Part shown: in pieces, positions 52,146 through 62,217 of the stretch | Numbering within the stretch: position 1 is the stretch's first letter | Layout: each line of letters opens with the position of its first letter | Origin: Bacillota bacterium | GTDB lineage: Bacteria > Bacillota > Clostridia > Lachnospirales > Lachnospiraceae | Assembly (NCBI GenBank): GCA_023457255.1 | Contig: JAEWMB010000036.1 | Coordinates: 124,001-188,000 of the forward strand | Reading direction: 5' to 3' | Length of the DNA stretch: 64,000 nucleotides | Program-made: the position numbers and the translations under genes | The notes under the pieces: generated by a model | Seen by the model: the letters and a program-made list of their open reading frames with translations, nothing else | Told to the model about the DNA's origin: nothing | Databases searched by the model: none

Positions 52146-53267
52146 GTGTACCTTAAGAACGACAAATATTATGTTGCTTACCGTCTTCAGTTCTTCGCAA
52201 AAGAAGGACCCGGCGGTGAAAAAACAGAAGAAGCAACGACCAAAAAGCTGAGTGATGCCAGAAAAGAAGGTCAGGTTGCCAGAAGTCAGGAGTTAACTAC
52301 AGCCGCAAGCTTGCTATCACTTTTTTTGGTAGTAAAAATGTTTGCAGGATATATCGCCGGCAGCTTTCTTGATGCCTTTTCCGAATTTTATAAAGAGATA
52401 GAAGTGCTTGCAAAAGAGGAAATGACCTATAAAATAGGGACAAGGCTAGTGAATCAGATCGGAATTAACATACTTCTTATCTGCCTTCCAGTTTTCATTA
52501 CAGGTGTTGTGGTAGCTTTTGTTGTCAATGTATTTCAAGTTAAGTGGAAAATCACAGGAAAACCACTGCAGCCAAAACTTAACAAAATTAATCCGATGAG
52601 CGGATTTAAAAAGATGCTATCCATGGAAAAAATCATGGAATTAGTAAAGTCAATTATTAAAGTTGGTATCATCATTTATATTGTGTATGATGCTTTAGAA
52701 GATCAATTAGGCAAGTTGTATCTGTTGTATGAGATGGGAAACCTAGAGGCAGTCATTGTATACATTGGTGAAATCGTAATTGATCTGGGTATTAACATTA
52801 GTATTATGTTTCTAATTGTAGGCTTCGCGGATTTTATTTATCAGAAGATAAAGTTTAAGAAAGATATGCGAATGTCGAAACAAGAGATAAAAGATGAATT
52901 CAAGCAACAAGAAGGAGATCCTCAGATTAAGAATAAGATTAGGCAAAAAATGAGGCAAGCTTCCCAAAGGCGTATGATGCAAAGATTACCGGAAGCAGAT
53001 GTTGTAATAACCAATCCTACTCATTTTGCATGTGCGCTGAAATATGATAAGGAAATATCAGAAGCTCCTATATTAATAGCAAAAGGTGCAGATTTACTTG
53101 CTGCTAAAATGAAAGAAGTTGCTAAGGAAAATAAGATACCAATTGTTGAAAATAAGCCACTGGCTAGAATGCTCTATTATAATGTTGATATTGAATCTGA
53201 GATTCCGGGAGAACTTTATCAGATGGTGGCTGAAGTATTAGCTTATGTATATTCGTTAAAAACATAG
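52146..53267 (+). CDS. flhB: Flagellar export specificity switch FlhB
   Basis: A 373-residue protein. The N-terminal EKTEEATTKKLSDARKEGQVARS and four membrane helices (about 53-230) precede the cytoplasmic domain with the autocleavage motif NPTH (290-293). It switches export from hook to filament proteins. I chose GTG 52146, 7 bases from GGGAG; TTG 52143 is close by. Confidence 0.96.
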   Translation: MYLKNDKYYVAYRLQFFAKEGPGGEKTEEATTKKLSDARKEGQVARSQELTTAASLLSLFLVVKMFAGYIAGSFLDAFSEFYKEIEVLAKEEMTYKIGTRLVNQIGINILLICLPVFITGVVVAFVVNVFQVKWKITGKPLQPKLNKINPMSGFKKMLSMEKIMELVKSIIKVGIIIYIVYDALEDQLGKLYLLYEMGNLEAVIVYIGEIVIDLGINISIMFLIVGFADFIYQKIKFKKDMRMSKQEIKDEFKQQEGDPQIKNKIRQKMRQASQRRMMQRLPEADVVITNPTHFACALKYDKEISEAPILIAKGADLLAAKMKEVAKENKIPIVENKPLARMLYYNVDIESEIPGELYQMVAEVLAYVYSLKT

Positions 53268-53288
53268 AAAGGAAAGGGGGCAGTAAAG

Positions 53289-55322
53289 ATGAAGAAAACA
53301 GATTTAGGTGTTGGCTTATTTATTATCTCTTCCATCATATTCTTAATCGTTCCAATGCCTGCCATGCTGCTCGATTTTCTTTTGGCATTGAATATTTCGA
53401 TTTCGATGATTATATTGTTTAATGCACTTTTTTCTCAGGAAGTGCTTAATATGTCAACCTTCCCAACGATTCTTCTGTTCACTACGGTTTTCCGTATTTC
53501 GTTAAATGTATCCTCTACGAAATTAATATTAACAGATGGAAATCCAGGAGCCGTTGTTACCCAGTTTGGTAAATTCGTAGGTCAGGGCGATGTTGTCATC
53601 GGTGTAATCGTTTTTATAATTTTAATTATTGTTCAGTTTATCGTTATTAACAAAGGTTCTGAACGTGTATCTGAAGTCACCGCTCGTTTCACTCTGGACG
53701 CCATGCCTGGTAAGCAGATGGCTATCGATGCGGATTTAAATACGGGAGCAATTACAGATGCCCAGGCAAAAGAAAGAAGAGAAAAGATTCAAGAGGAATC
53801 CAGTTTCTTCGGAGCGATGGATGGTGCGACAAAGTATGTCAAGGGAGATGCAGTAGCAGGGCTGATTATTACTGTAATTAACATGGTAGGCGGTACTATC
53901 ATGGGAATGATGAAAACAGGAGCACCTGCGGCGGAAGCCTTTAGTAAATATGCAATCCTTACCATCGGTGATGGTTTAGTAAGCCAGATCCCTTCCCTGA
54001 TGATATCTTTAGCAACCGGTATCGTAGTTACTAAGGTAAGTAAAGAGGCTGATATAGGCGATCTTTTAATGGGGCAGCTCTTTTCTATACCAAAAGTACT
54101 GTATATGGTAGGTGGAGCATTAGCCTTTTTAGGCATTGTAACTCCGCTGCCGTTCTTAGTATTTACAAGTTATGGCGGAATTTTAATTTTCTGCGGAACC
54201 ATAATCGATAAGAAAATCAAAATTGCTAGTATCGAAGAAGAAGTTTCTACAGAAGAAATGTCCGGTGAAGAGATTAGAAAACCGGAGAATGTGGTTTCTT
54301 TACTTCAGGTTGACCAAATTGAACTGGAATTTGGATATGGTATCATACCATTAGCCGACGTAAATCAAGGCGGTGACCTATTAGACCGTGTTGTTTTGAT
54401 TAGACGCCAGATTGCATTGGAATTAGGCTGTGTAGTTCCAACCATACGTTTAAGGGATAATATACAGTTAAATCCAAATCAGTATGTAATTAAGATTAAA
54501 GGAATACCGGTAAGTGAAGGTGAAATATTATTCGACCATTATATGGCAATGAATCCTGGATATGTGGAAGAAGAGATAACCGGGATTCCTACCTTCGAGC
54601 CCTCCTTTCACTTACCGGCACTATGGATTACCGAGAGTCAGAGGGAAAGAGCAGAATCCTTTGGCTATACTGTTGTTGATCCGCCGTCTATTATCGCAAC
54701 CCATCTGACCGAAGTGATCCGAGGTCATTTGGATGAGTTACTTACAAGACAGGATGTTCAAAATCTTATTAATAATATAACCGAAGCAAATCATACCTTG
54801 GTATCCGAACTTGTTCCAAAATTACTTGGTGTTGGTGAGATTCAAAAGGTATTACAGAATTTATTAAAAGAAGGAATCTCAATTCGTGATTTGGTAACAA
54901 TTTTTGAAACGTTAGCCGATTATGCATCAACGACCAGGGATACGGATGTATTAACAGAATATGTACGTCAAAGTCTAAAACGTGCGATTTCAAATAAGTT
55001 TTTCCAGTCAAGTGAGATGACTTCTGTAGTAACGCTGGATCCAAAGATTGAACAAGAAATCATGAACAGTGTAAAACAGACGGAGCAGGGAGCTTACCTA
55101 GCTATAGACCCTGAAAAAACAGGGAATATTATGAAATCAGTAAAAGAAGAGGTAGAGAAGTTAGAGAACCTGGGAAAAACCCCGATTATTATTACTTCAC
55201 CAATTGTTCGTATGTATTTTAAAAAGCTTACGAAGGAATATTTTAATGATTTAATTGTCATTTCGTATAATGAAATTGAATCCAATGTTGAATTACAATC
55301 AGTTGGGATGGTGACTGCATAA
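53289..55322 (+). CDS. flhA: Flagellar export gate protein FlhA
   Basis: A 677-residue protein. The N-terminal part has eight membrane helices and the FHIPEP stretch with GSERVSEVTARFTLDAMPGKQMAIDADLN (about 117-145). The large cytoplasmic domain (about 330-677) binds chaperone-substrate complexes. GAAAGGAAAGGGGG precedes the ATG. Its last base is the first of flhF. Confidence 0.97.
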   Translation: MKKTDLGVGLFIISSIIFLIVPMPAMLLDFLLALNISISMIILFNALFSQEVLNMSTFPTILLFTTVFRISLNVSSTKLILTDGNPGAVVTQFGKFVGQGDVVIGVIVFIILIIVQFIVINKGSERVSEVTARFTLDAMPGKQMAIDADLNTGAITDAQAKERREKIQEESSFFGAMDGATKYVKGDAVAGLIITVINMVGGTIMGMMKTGAPAAEAFSKYAILTIGDGLVSQIPSLMISLATGIVVTKVSKEADIGDLLMGQLFSIPKVLYMVGGALAFLGIVTPLPFLVFTSYGGILIFCGTIIDKKIKIASIEEEVSTEEMSGEEIRKPENVVSLLQVDQIELEFGYGIIPLADVNQGGDLLDRVVLIRRQIALELGCVVPTIRLRDNIQLNPNQYVIKIKGIPVSEGEILFDHYMAMNPGYVEEEITGIPTFEPSFHLPALWITESQRERAESFGYTVVDPPSIIATHLTEVIRGHLDELLTRQDVQNLINNITEANHTLVSELVPKLLGVGEIQKVLQNLLKEGISIRDLVTIFETLADYASTTRDTDVLTEYVRQSLKRAISNKFFQSSEMTSVVTLDPKIEQEIMNSVKQTEQGAYLAIDPEKTGNIMKSVKEEVEKLENLGKTPIIITSPIVRMYFKKLTKEYFNDLIVISYNEIESNVELQSVGMVTA

Positions 55323-56536
55323 TGAATATAAAAAAGTTCCAGGCAACTTCGGAAAAAGAGGCTATTTTGTTAGCAAAAGAAGAATTAGGAAAAGATGCTA
55401 TCGTAATGAATATTAAAACGATATCTCCGAAAGGAATATTTAAGCTTTTTCGAAAGCCTCTGGTAGAAGTAACTGCTGCTGTTGATGAGATGCAGGCACA
55501 AAATGAGGAAGTAAAACATCCGAAGGATAGCATAAGAAATAATTCTCAACCGGATAGTACCTTCAATCGAGGCTTCCATGTGATGAGCCCGAGGGAGGAA
55601 TACAATTTCGATAAAGAACCTTCTGCCATTGAAGAAAAGTTAAATAACCTTCAGAACATGTTGGCAGAGCAATTGAATAAAACTAGTAAGCCGGAAGAAA
55701 AGGCAGAGATAAAGGAGAAGAAAAAAGAGGAAGAAACCTCCCCTAATTATGCCTGTGTCAGCTTAGTATACAATCAGTTGGTATCCCATGAAGTCGATGA
55801 AAAATATGCAAATCAGATTATATCTGAGATAGAACCGACCTTAAAAAAGGATACAACAATTGACACTATCTTAGGCAGTTTTTATCAAAAAATCATTTTA
55901 AAATTGGGACAGCCAAAAACAATAGAATATGAACAAGGGAAAACGAAATACATTTATTTTATTGGTCCAACCGGTGTTGGCAAAACAACTACAATAGCAA
56001 AGATTGCCTCTTCTTATAAAGTTTCAAAGCAAGCAAAGGTAGCGTTAATTACTTCGGATACTTATCGTATTGCAGCAGTAGAGCAATTAAGAACCTATGC
56101 CAATATTTTAGATATTCCACTCCGTGTGATATATTCTGAGACGGAGATGAAAGAAGCTATGGATGATTTTAAAGACTATGATCTTGTATTCATCGATACT
56201 GCAGGCAGATCTCACAAAAGTAAGGAACAAAGAGATGATATCGATAAATTAATTCATATTGTTTCTGAGGAAGACAGAGAAGTATACCTTGTATTAAGCG
56301 CTACAACAAAATACAAAGATTTAGTTCGTATTGCTGAAACGTATTCCGATATTGTAAATTATCGATTGATTTTTACTAAGCTTGATGAGACAACCGGTAT
56401 TGGTAATATCTTTAATATTCGTATGTACACCAATGCACCACTGTCTTATGCAACATTTGGACAAAATGTTCCGGATGATATCGAAAAAATTGACGCTCAG
56501 AGTATTGCACGGCAGTTATTGGGAGGCAATGAATAG
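55322..56536 (+). CDS. flhF: SRP-type GTPase FlhF
   Basis: A 404-residue GTPase controlling flagellar number and place. The B domain (1-~140) is acidic and disordered. The NG GTPase has G1 GPTGVGKTTT (215-224), TSDTYRIAAVEQLRTYA and DTAGRS, and ends with TKLDETTGIG. Start overlaps the flhA stop (TAATG). It pairs with FlhG, encoded immediately after. Confidence 0.96.
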   Translation: MNIKKFQATSEKEAILLAKEELGKDAIVMNIKTISPKGIFKLFRKPLVEVTAAVDEMQAQNEEVKHPKDSIRNNSQPDSTFNRGFHVMSPREEYNFDKEPSAIEEKLNNLQNMLAEQLNKTSKPEEKAEIKEKKKEEETSPNYACVSLVYNQLVSHEVDEKYANQIISEIEPTLKKDTTIDTILGSFYQKIILKLGQPKTIEYEQGKTKYIYFIGPTGVGKTTTIAKIASSYKVSKQAKVALITSDTYRIAAVEQLRTYANILDIPLRVIYSETEMKEAMDDFKDYDLVFIDTAGRSHKSKEQRDDIDKLIHIVSEEDREVYLVLSATTKYKDLVRIAETYSDIVNYRLIFTKLDETTGIGNIFNIRMYTNAPLSYATFGQNVPDDIEKIDAQSIARQLLGGNE

Positions 56537-57424
56537 ATGGATCAAGCAGAACAGTTAAGGAGATTAGTGAATCAGCAGACGCGTCCTAAAGGTACTGCCA
56601 GGGTTATTACCGTAACCAGTGGAAAAGGCGGCGTTGGAAAATCAAGTACTTCACTAAATCTGGCAATTAGCCTTAGTCGATTAGGAAATCGTGTATTAAT
56701 TCTTGACGCGGATTTTGGCCTTGCCAATATAGAAGTAATGTTAGGAATACGACCAAAATACAATCTTGCCGATTTAATGTTTCAAGGAAGAGAGCTGCAA
56801 GATATAATAACAGAGGGGCCTGATAATGTTGGTTTTATTTCCGGTGGCTCAGGAATTGCAGAACTAACAAGACTTACCAAAGAACAGATTATGTATCTTA
56901 TACAAAAGATGGATTATCTGGACGGCTTAGCAGATATTATCATTGTAGATACCGGAGCAGGAATATCAGACCTTGTAATGGAATTTGTTTCGGTCAGCGC
57001 AGAGGTTTTGCTGGTGACTACCCCTGAACCAACCTCGATTACAGATGCTTATGCCGTTTTAAAAGCACTTCATCGCAGAGAAAATTTTAATAAAGAGGAA
57101 ACGGTAATTAAATTGATATCCAACCGAATTTATTCGGAAGATGAAGGAAAAGAGATTTACAATAAATTAAATACGGTAGTTAAGAAATTTCTTGATATTG
57201 AAATGGAATACCTTGGGGGAATACCGCAGGATAGGGCTGTATCCCAAGCAATTATGCAGCAGAAGCCTGTTATTACGGCACTCCCTAATTCAGCGGCTGC
57301 AAAGGCTATATGTTCCTTAGCGGAACGTATTTGTGAGGGAGATATAGAGGCACCGAGTGAAACAAGAGGAATAAAACGAATCTTTGCCAGCCTGATGCGT
57401 TTAAGGATGACAACCAAAAGATAA
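56537..57424 (+). CDS. flhG: MinD-like ATPase FlhG (YlxH)
   Basis: A 295-residue MinD/ParA-family ATPase. The deviant Walker A SGKGGVGKSSTSLNLA (about 28-43) with the signature Lys and DADFGLANIE are clear. The N-terminal QAEQLRRLVNQQT is the FlhF-activating helix. It is contiguous with flhF (start directly after the stop). Confidence 0.95.
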   Translation: MDQAEQLRRLVNQQTRPKGTARVITVTSGKGGVGKSSTSLNLAISLSRLGNRVLILDADFGLANIEVMLGIRPKYNLADLMFQGRELQDIITEGPDNVGFISGGSGIAELTRLTKEQIMYLIQKMDYLDGLADIIIVDTGAGISDLVMEFVSVSAEVLLVTTPEPTSITDAYAVLKALHRRENFNKEETVIKLISNRIYSEDEGKEIYNKLNTVVKKFLDIEMEYLGGIPQDRAVSQAIMQQKPVITALPNSAAAKAICSLAERICEGDIEAPSETRGIKRIFASLMRLRMTTKR

Positions 57425-57445
57425 AGAATACAGGGGAGGAAACGA

Positions 57446-58213
57446 ATGTTTAAAGACATAGCCTCAGTTGGAGATAAACTAGAGTTAGTGAAAATCAACA
57501 ATCAAGGTAATGCAATGGATGAAACAAAACGCCATGTAAGTGTAGTATATGAGTTAGATGAGGCTGATTCTGCATCTATCGCCATCCCAATTGAAAATAG
57601 CAGGCTAATTCCTTTGGAAATTGGAAGTCATTATCTTATTTATGTCTATAGCAAACATGGTTTATTTCAATGTAAGGCAAAAGTAATGAGCAGGTTCCGT
57701 ATTCGGAATGCGTATGCTGCGCAGATTCAGATTGTTTCTGATTTGGAAAAACAACAAAGAAGGCAGTTTTTTCGGCTTAATGTAGTGCAAGATATGTCTT
57801 TTCGTGTCTTATCGAAGGACGAATGGGATGAAATATTGAGGCTGTATGACAGCTTCCTTGATAAATCGGATATTCAAGAGATACTAAAACAGCTTGAGAC
57901 AAAAAACATGTACAGTTGGCAAGAGGGAGTTATGGTTGACATCAGTGGCGGTGGAATGAAATTTAACTCCGGAGAGGTTTTCAAAGGGGATCAGATACTC
58001 CAGGTAAAATTCATCTTGGATATGGAAAGTGGTCCAAAGAAATTTCTTCTTTATGCCAAAGTTGTGAGCTGCTCTGAAGCAAAAAATCTCCCGGATATCT
58101 ATGCAAAACGTATTGTTTTTTTAAAAATGAAAAGTGACGAGAGAGAAGCAATTGTTCGATACATTTTCGAGGAAGAACGCAAACGCCGAAGCAAAGAAAA
58201 TAGGTTAAGTTAG
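57446..58213 (+). CDS. PilZ-domain c-di-GMP receptor, YcgR-like, with an insert
   Basis: A 255-residue protein. The N-terminal YcgR-N-like beta domain (1-~98) is followed by the PilZ RRQFFR motif (105-110) and D-I-S-G-G-G (165-170). These two sites lie about 55 residues apart, against about 27 in E. coli YcgR as I recall it; the extra helical segment (about 121-155, SKDEWDEILRLYDSFLDKSD..) is unusual. It would let c-di-GMP act on the motor. It is placed between flhG and cheB. GGGGAGGAAACGA precedes the ATG. Confidence 0.9.
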   Translation: MFKDIASVGDKLELVKINNQGNAMDETKRHVSVVYELDEADSASIAIPIENSRLIPLEIGSHYLIYVYSKHGLFQCKAKVMSRFRIRNAYAAQIQIVSDLEKQQRRQFFRLNVVQDMSFRVLSKDEWDEILRLYDSFLDKSDIQEILKQLETKNMYSWQEGVMVDISGGGMKFNSGEVFKGDQILQVKFILDMESGPKKFLLYAKVVSCSEAKNLPDIYAKRIVFLKMKSDEREAIVRYIFEEERKRRSKENRLS

Positions 58214-58322
58214 TGTATTGTCGGCTAAGTTGATTTGTAGACGATACATTTGAATCATTCCTTCAAAAAGATATAGGAAAAATTAGAGTGTAGACTAGCC
58301 TATCAATAGAATGGAGTACAAT

Positions 58323-59444
58323 ATGATGAAAAATATTTTGGTGATTGATGACTCTGCACTTATGAGAAGGCTCATATCTGATATAATTAGAAGTGACAAG
58401 AGATTCAGCATAAGTGATGTTGCAACGAATGGTTTGGAAGGCTTTGATCTTATTACATTGAATCCGACAAAATATGATGCAATTCTACTTGACATTAATA
58501 TGCCTAAGATGAATGGGATTCAGTTGTTGGAACAGCTAAATAAGATGCGCTTAAAGTTAAAAATCATTATGGTTAGTACACTGGCAAAAGAAGGAGCAAA
58601 AGAGACAATACGTTGCCTGGAACTTGGAGCATTTGATTTTGTTACAAAACCGGAAAGTTACATAGAAGCAAAGGATGGGGCCTTTAAAGAAAAGATATTA
58701 GCAGCATTATCCTATGCAACGGAGTTAGTATCACCTACCGGAGGAAAAACAGTACAGGTGCCCCGGACAATACTGCCTACAGTGAATAATCAAACTATGG
58801 GTGGTGCAGCGAGACCTAAGGTTTTACTTGATCGTAAAGTTCATGTCAAGGTCTTGAACAATGCAAAGAAAATTGTGGCCTTAACTTGTTCTACCGGTGG
58901 ACCCAAAGCACTTCATCAAGTGATTCCAAAGCTTCCGGCAAATTTAGATGCACCGATTGTTGTTGTTCAGCATATGCCGGAGGGTTTTACCAATTCCCTG
59001 GCTTCCCGCCTGAATGAACTAAGTGCTCTAACCGTAAAGGAGGCAGAACATGGGGAAACGGTACAAAAAGGTTATGTTTATGTGGCCAAAGGTGGATCAC
59101 AGCTAAGAATAGTAAAGTCAAGAGATGGCGGCTATACCCTATCTGTAACCGTGGAAGCAGCAAGAAATGGTTTAAAACCGTGTGCAGATATCATGTATGA
59201 ATCCTTGAAGGATACAGATTATGACGATATTACTTGTGTAGTCCTAACCGGAATGGGTGGAGATGGAACACAGGGAATTAAGAAGCTGAATGAAAAAAAT
59301 AATATTTACGTGATAGCGCAGGACGAAGCAACCAGTACTGTCTATGGTATGCCAAAAGTTATTTATGAGACAGGACTTGTGGACGAGGTAGTACCGATTG
59401 AAATGGTTGCCGGGGCTATAACGAAGAATGTGGGGGTGCAATGA
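58323..59444 (+). CDS. cheB: Chemotaxis methylesterase/deamidase CheB
   Basis: A 373-residue protein. The receiver domain (1-~120) has Asp57 in ILLDINMPKMNG. The methylesterase domain (about 175-373) has the Ser in CSTGGPKAL, the His in QHMPEGF and the Asp in GMGGDG. It resets receptor methylation. I chose ATG 58323 behind ATGGAG. A CheR gene is absent in the window, so it must lie elsewhere. Confidence 0.96.
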   Translation: MMKNILVIDDSALMRRLISDIIRSDKRFSISDVATNGLEGFDLITLNPTKYDAILLDINMPKMNGIQLLEQLNKMRLKLKIIMVSTLAKEGAKETIRCLELGAFDFVTKPESYIEAKDGAFKEKILAALSYATELVSPTGGKTVQVPRTILPTVNNQTMGGAARPKVLLDRKVHVKVLNNAKKIVALTCSTGGPKALHQVIPKLPANLDAPIVVVQHMPEGFTNSLASRLNELSALTVKEAEHGETVQKGYVYVAKGGSQLRIVKSRDGGYTLSVTVEAARNGLKPCADIMYESLKDTDYDDITCVVLTGMGGDGTQGIKKLNEKNNIYVIAQDEATSTVYGMPKVIYETGLVDEVVPIEMVAGAITKNVGVQ

Positions 59445-59445
59445 G

Positions 59446-61530
59446 ATGGATGTAAGTCAATATTTAGAGATTTTCATCGATGAAACAAAGGAACATCTTC
59501 AAAGTTTAAACGAGCAATTATTAATCCTTGAAAAAGAACCTGAGAATGAAGATACAATAAATGAGATATTTCGTTCTGCACATTCCTTAAAAGGAATGGC
59601 TGGAACAATGGGTTATAGGAGAATGCAGCGGCTGACCCATGACATGGAAAATGTATTTTCAGAAATCCGGGCAGGTAAAATGAAAGTAAAGGCTGAACTG
59701 GTGGACGTGCTCTTCAAAGGGTTAGATGCGCTGGAATCTTATCTGGAACGTATTGTTACTTCTGCTGATGAGGGTACCGAAGATAATGAGGATATTATTA
59801 AAAGCTTAAATCGTATTCTTGATGAAGGTGTAAAAGCTTTTGCGCAAGGTGCTGCTGAGAGTAAAGAAGAGATAAGCAAACCGGTAGTTAGTGCTGCGGC
59901 GACTGCAGTGAAAGAATCACCGAAGGATGACATTGCGCTCGCTGAGCATGAATTGCGTGCTGTGGAAAAGATGACACAAGAGGGCGGTCATGCATATTCT
60001 TTAACGGTTTATATACAAGAGACCTGTATTTTAAAAGCTGCCAGAGCGTTCTTAGTTTTCAAAGCGTTAGAAGAATTAGGAGATATAATTAAGAGTAAAC
60101 CAGAGGTACAAGATATCGAAGATGAACGCTTTGATTTGGATTTTTCCGTAGTCTTGCTGACGAAAGAATCTATGGCGAAGGTACAGAAGGTTGTTACTGG
60201 AGTTTCTGAGATTAAGGATGTTGATATCTCAGAGATTATAGTACCAAAAAGTGAGAAGAAAGATGAAACTGTTAATGACTCAGATACAAGAAAAGATCAA
60301 AAATCCGTATTGAAAGATTCCTATAACAAGGGGGCGGCCGCTGCAAAACAGAAAGAGGCAGCGAAACCGGTTGTTAACCGTTCGGTTCGTGTTGATATTG
60401 AGAAGCTAGATGATTTAATGAATCTTGTCAGTGAACTTATTATTGCGAAAAATGGCTTGGTTTCTATGAATAATACCGAAACGAAATCCGATGCGATGGG
60501 TGGTTTTCACGAGCAGATTGAGTACTTGGAAAGAATTACAACCAATCTTCACCAGTCTGTAATGAAGGTTCGGATGGTACCAATTGAAAGCGTAGTCAAT
60601 CGTTTCCCTCGTATGATTCGAGATTTATCTAAGAAACTTGATAAGAAGATGGAATTATACATGACAGGGGAAGATACAGAATTAGATCGTACGGTAATTG
60701 ATGAGATTGGTGATCCGTTAATGCATCTTCTGCGTAATGCTGCGGACCATGGGCTTGAAAGCAATGAAGAGAGAATGAAGCTTGGAAAACCTGAGGTTGG
60801 TTCGATTTTCTTAGATGCTTATCAGGAAGGCAATAATGTTGTAATTGAGGTTCGAGATGATGGTTCCGGCATTAATGTAGAAGTAATTAAGAGGAAAGCA
60901 ATCGATAAAGGTACGATAACCGAAGAGCAGGCAGTTGCGATGACAGATAAGGAAATCATCGATTTGTTATTCCGTCCGAGCTTTTCAACCGCTGAGGTAA
61001 TCTCCGATGTTTCTGGGCGAGGAGTTGGGCTTGACGTAGTAAAAACAAAGATTGAGACACTGGGCGGAAGCATTGAAACCAAGACAGCTCTTGGTCAAGG
61101 CAGTAACTTTATTATTCGCTTACCTCTAACCCTTGCCATCATACAAGCATTAATGGTAGAACTTGGAACAGAAAAATATGCGATTCCACTTGGCAGCATT
61201 GAAACAATTGAAAATGTAGCAACGAAGGAAATCAAATATGTACAGTCGAAGGAAGTAATTCATCTTCGCGGGAACGTTATTCCATTAATACGCCTGAATA
61301 AGATTCTTGATGTGACGGAAGCTGCAAAGGAAACCGAAGATTTAACCGTTGTTATCGTTAAGAAAGGTGACAAACTTGCAGGACTTGTTGTAGATAACTT
61401 AATTGGGCAGCTTGAGATTGTAATCAAATCAATTGGCAAATATATCAATAACAGCAAGATGATAAGCGGTGCAACTATCTTAGGTGATGGTGAAATCGCA
61501 TTAATTCTTGATGTAAATTCTTTGGTATAG
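59446..61530 (+). CDS. cheA: Chemotaxis histidine kinase CheA
   Basis: A 694-residue kinase that relays receptor signals to CheY and CheB. The Hpt domain has His46 in IFRSAHSLKGMAGTMG. The P2 domain covers about 175-265. The dimer domain begins VRVDIEKLDDLMNLV. The ATPase has HLLRNAADHGLE, DDGSGIN and GRGVGLDVVK. The CheW-like domain closes it (about 560-694). ATG 59446 follows the cheB stop by one base; the ribosome site is GGGGGTG. Confidence 0.97.
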   Translation: MDVSQYLEIFIDETKEHLQSLNEQLLILEKEPENEDTINEIFRSAHSLKGMAGTMGYRRMQRLTHDMENVFSEIRAGKMKVKAELVDVLFKGLDALESYLERIVTSADEGTEDNEDIIKSLNRILDEGVKAFAQGAAESKEEISKPVVSAAATAVKESPKDDIALAEHELRAVEKMTQEGGHAYSLTVYIQETCILKAARAFLVFKALEELGDIIKSKPEVQDIEDERFDLDFSVVLLTKESMAKVQKVVTGVSEIKDVDISEIIVPKSEKKDETVNDSDTRKDQKSVLKDSYNKGAAAAKQKEAAKPVVNRSVRVDIEKLDDLMNLVSELIIAKNGLVSMNNTETKSDAMGGFHEQIEYLERITTNLHQSVMKVRMVPIESVVNRFPRMIRDLSKKLDKKMELYMTGEDTELDRTVIDEIGDPLMHLLRNAADHGLESNEERMKLGKPEVGSIFLDAYQEGNNVVIEVRDDGSGINVEVIKRKAIDKGTITEEQAVAMTDKEIIDLLFRPSFSTAEVISDVSGRGVGLDVVKTKIETLGGSIETKTALGQGSNFIIRLPLTLAIIQALMVELGTEKYAIPLGSIETIENVATKEIKYVQSKEVIHLRGNVIPLIRLNKILDVTEAAKETEDLTVVIVKKGDKLAGLVVDNLIGQLEIVIKSIGKYINNSKMISGATILGDGEIALILDVNSLV

Positions 61531-61544
61531 GGGGGGGACGCAGT

Positions 61545-62012
61545 ATGGAAACGAACAAAGTGACAGGGAATGATTCAAAACAATACATTGTTGTTACCCT
61601 TGGAAATGAACAGTTTGGAATAAACATCCAATATGTGGATAATATTGTTAGAATGCAGCGTATTACACGAGTTCCCAAAGCACAATCGTATTTTAAAGGT
61701 GTTATCAATATCCGAGGTGAAATTATCCCAGTGATGAGCCTTCGATTAAAATTTAGTTTAGAACCAGACGAAATAACCAATGCTACCCGTATTCTAATCA
61801 TAAAGCTAGAGCCTCAGGCAGCAATTGGCATCATTGTTGATGAAGTAAAAGAAGTAGTTACCATCGAGGATAAAAGTGTAGATAAGATTTCCGGCAGTAC
61901 GAGTGATGAAAAGGCATCTTATCTTGTTGGAGTTGGGAAACATGGAGATGGTTTGATTTCTCTTTTAAATCTCCCGGCAGTCATTATAGAAAAAGAAACA
62001 GAGGGGAAATAA
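61545..62012 (+). CDS. cheW: Chemotaxis coupling protein CheW
   Basis: A 155-residue SH3-like adaptor linking receptors to CheA. QYIVVTLGNEQFGINIQYVDNI, RVPKAQSYFKGVINIRGEIIPVMSL and VDEVKEVVTIED are the CheW motifs. The ribosome site GGGGGGGACGC lies just upstream of ATG 61545, 14 bases after cheA. Confidence 0.97.
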   Translation: METNKVTGNDSKQYIVVTLGNEQFGINIQYVDNIVRMQRITRVPKAQSYFKGVINIRGEIIPVMSLRLKFSLEPDEITNATRILIIKLEPQAAIGIIVDEVKEVVTIEDKSVDKISGSTSDEKASYLVGVGKHGDGLISLLNLPAVIIEKETEGK

Positions 62013-62031
62013 CACGGCAGTAACTATCGTG

Positions 62032-62202
62032 GGAAGAGGTTTCGAAACTTTAAATTGTGGTTAAATGGACTTCTAAGTCAGAATGCAAGAAAAGTCCGAA
62101 CTACTCTTCCTGCGGTTTTTAATGCTAGTGGTAGTAAATGAAAAGTTTGGCGGTTTGTGCCTAATCACAAAGCTGTCATTGTTATAGAAGGTGCTATGCA
62201 CC
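62032..62202 (+). promoter_or_regulatory. Structured cheW-cheC spacer
   Basis: GGAAGAG (62032-62038) pairs with CTCTTCC (62104-62110), enclosing GGACTT (62067-62072) with AAGTCC (62092-62097). Then TTTGTG (62154-62159) pairs with CACAAA (62166-62171), and GGTGC (62190-62194) with GCACC (62198-62202), 15 bases before the cheC ATG. The spacer is 205 bases, long for this operon. Confidence 0.45.
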
Positions 62203-62217
62203 AGAATAGAGGTTACT

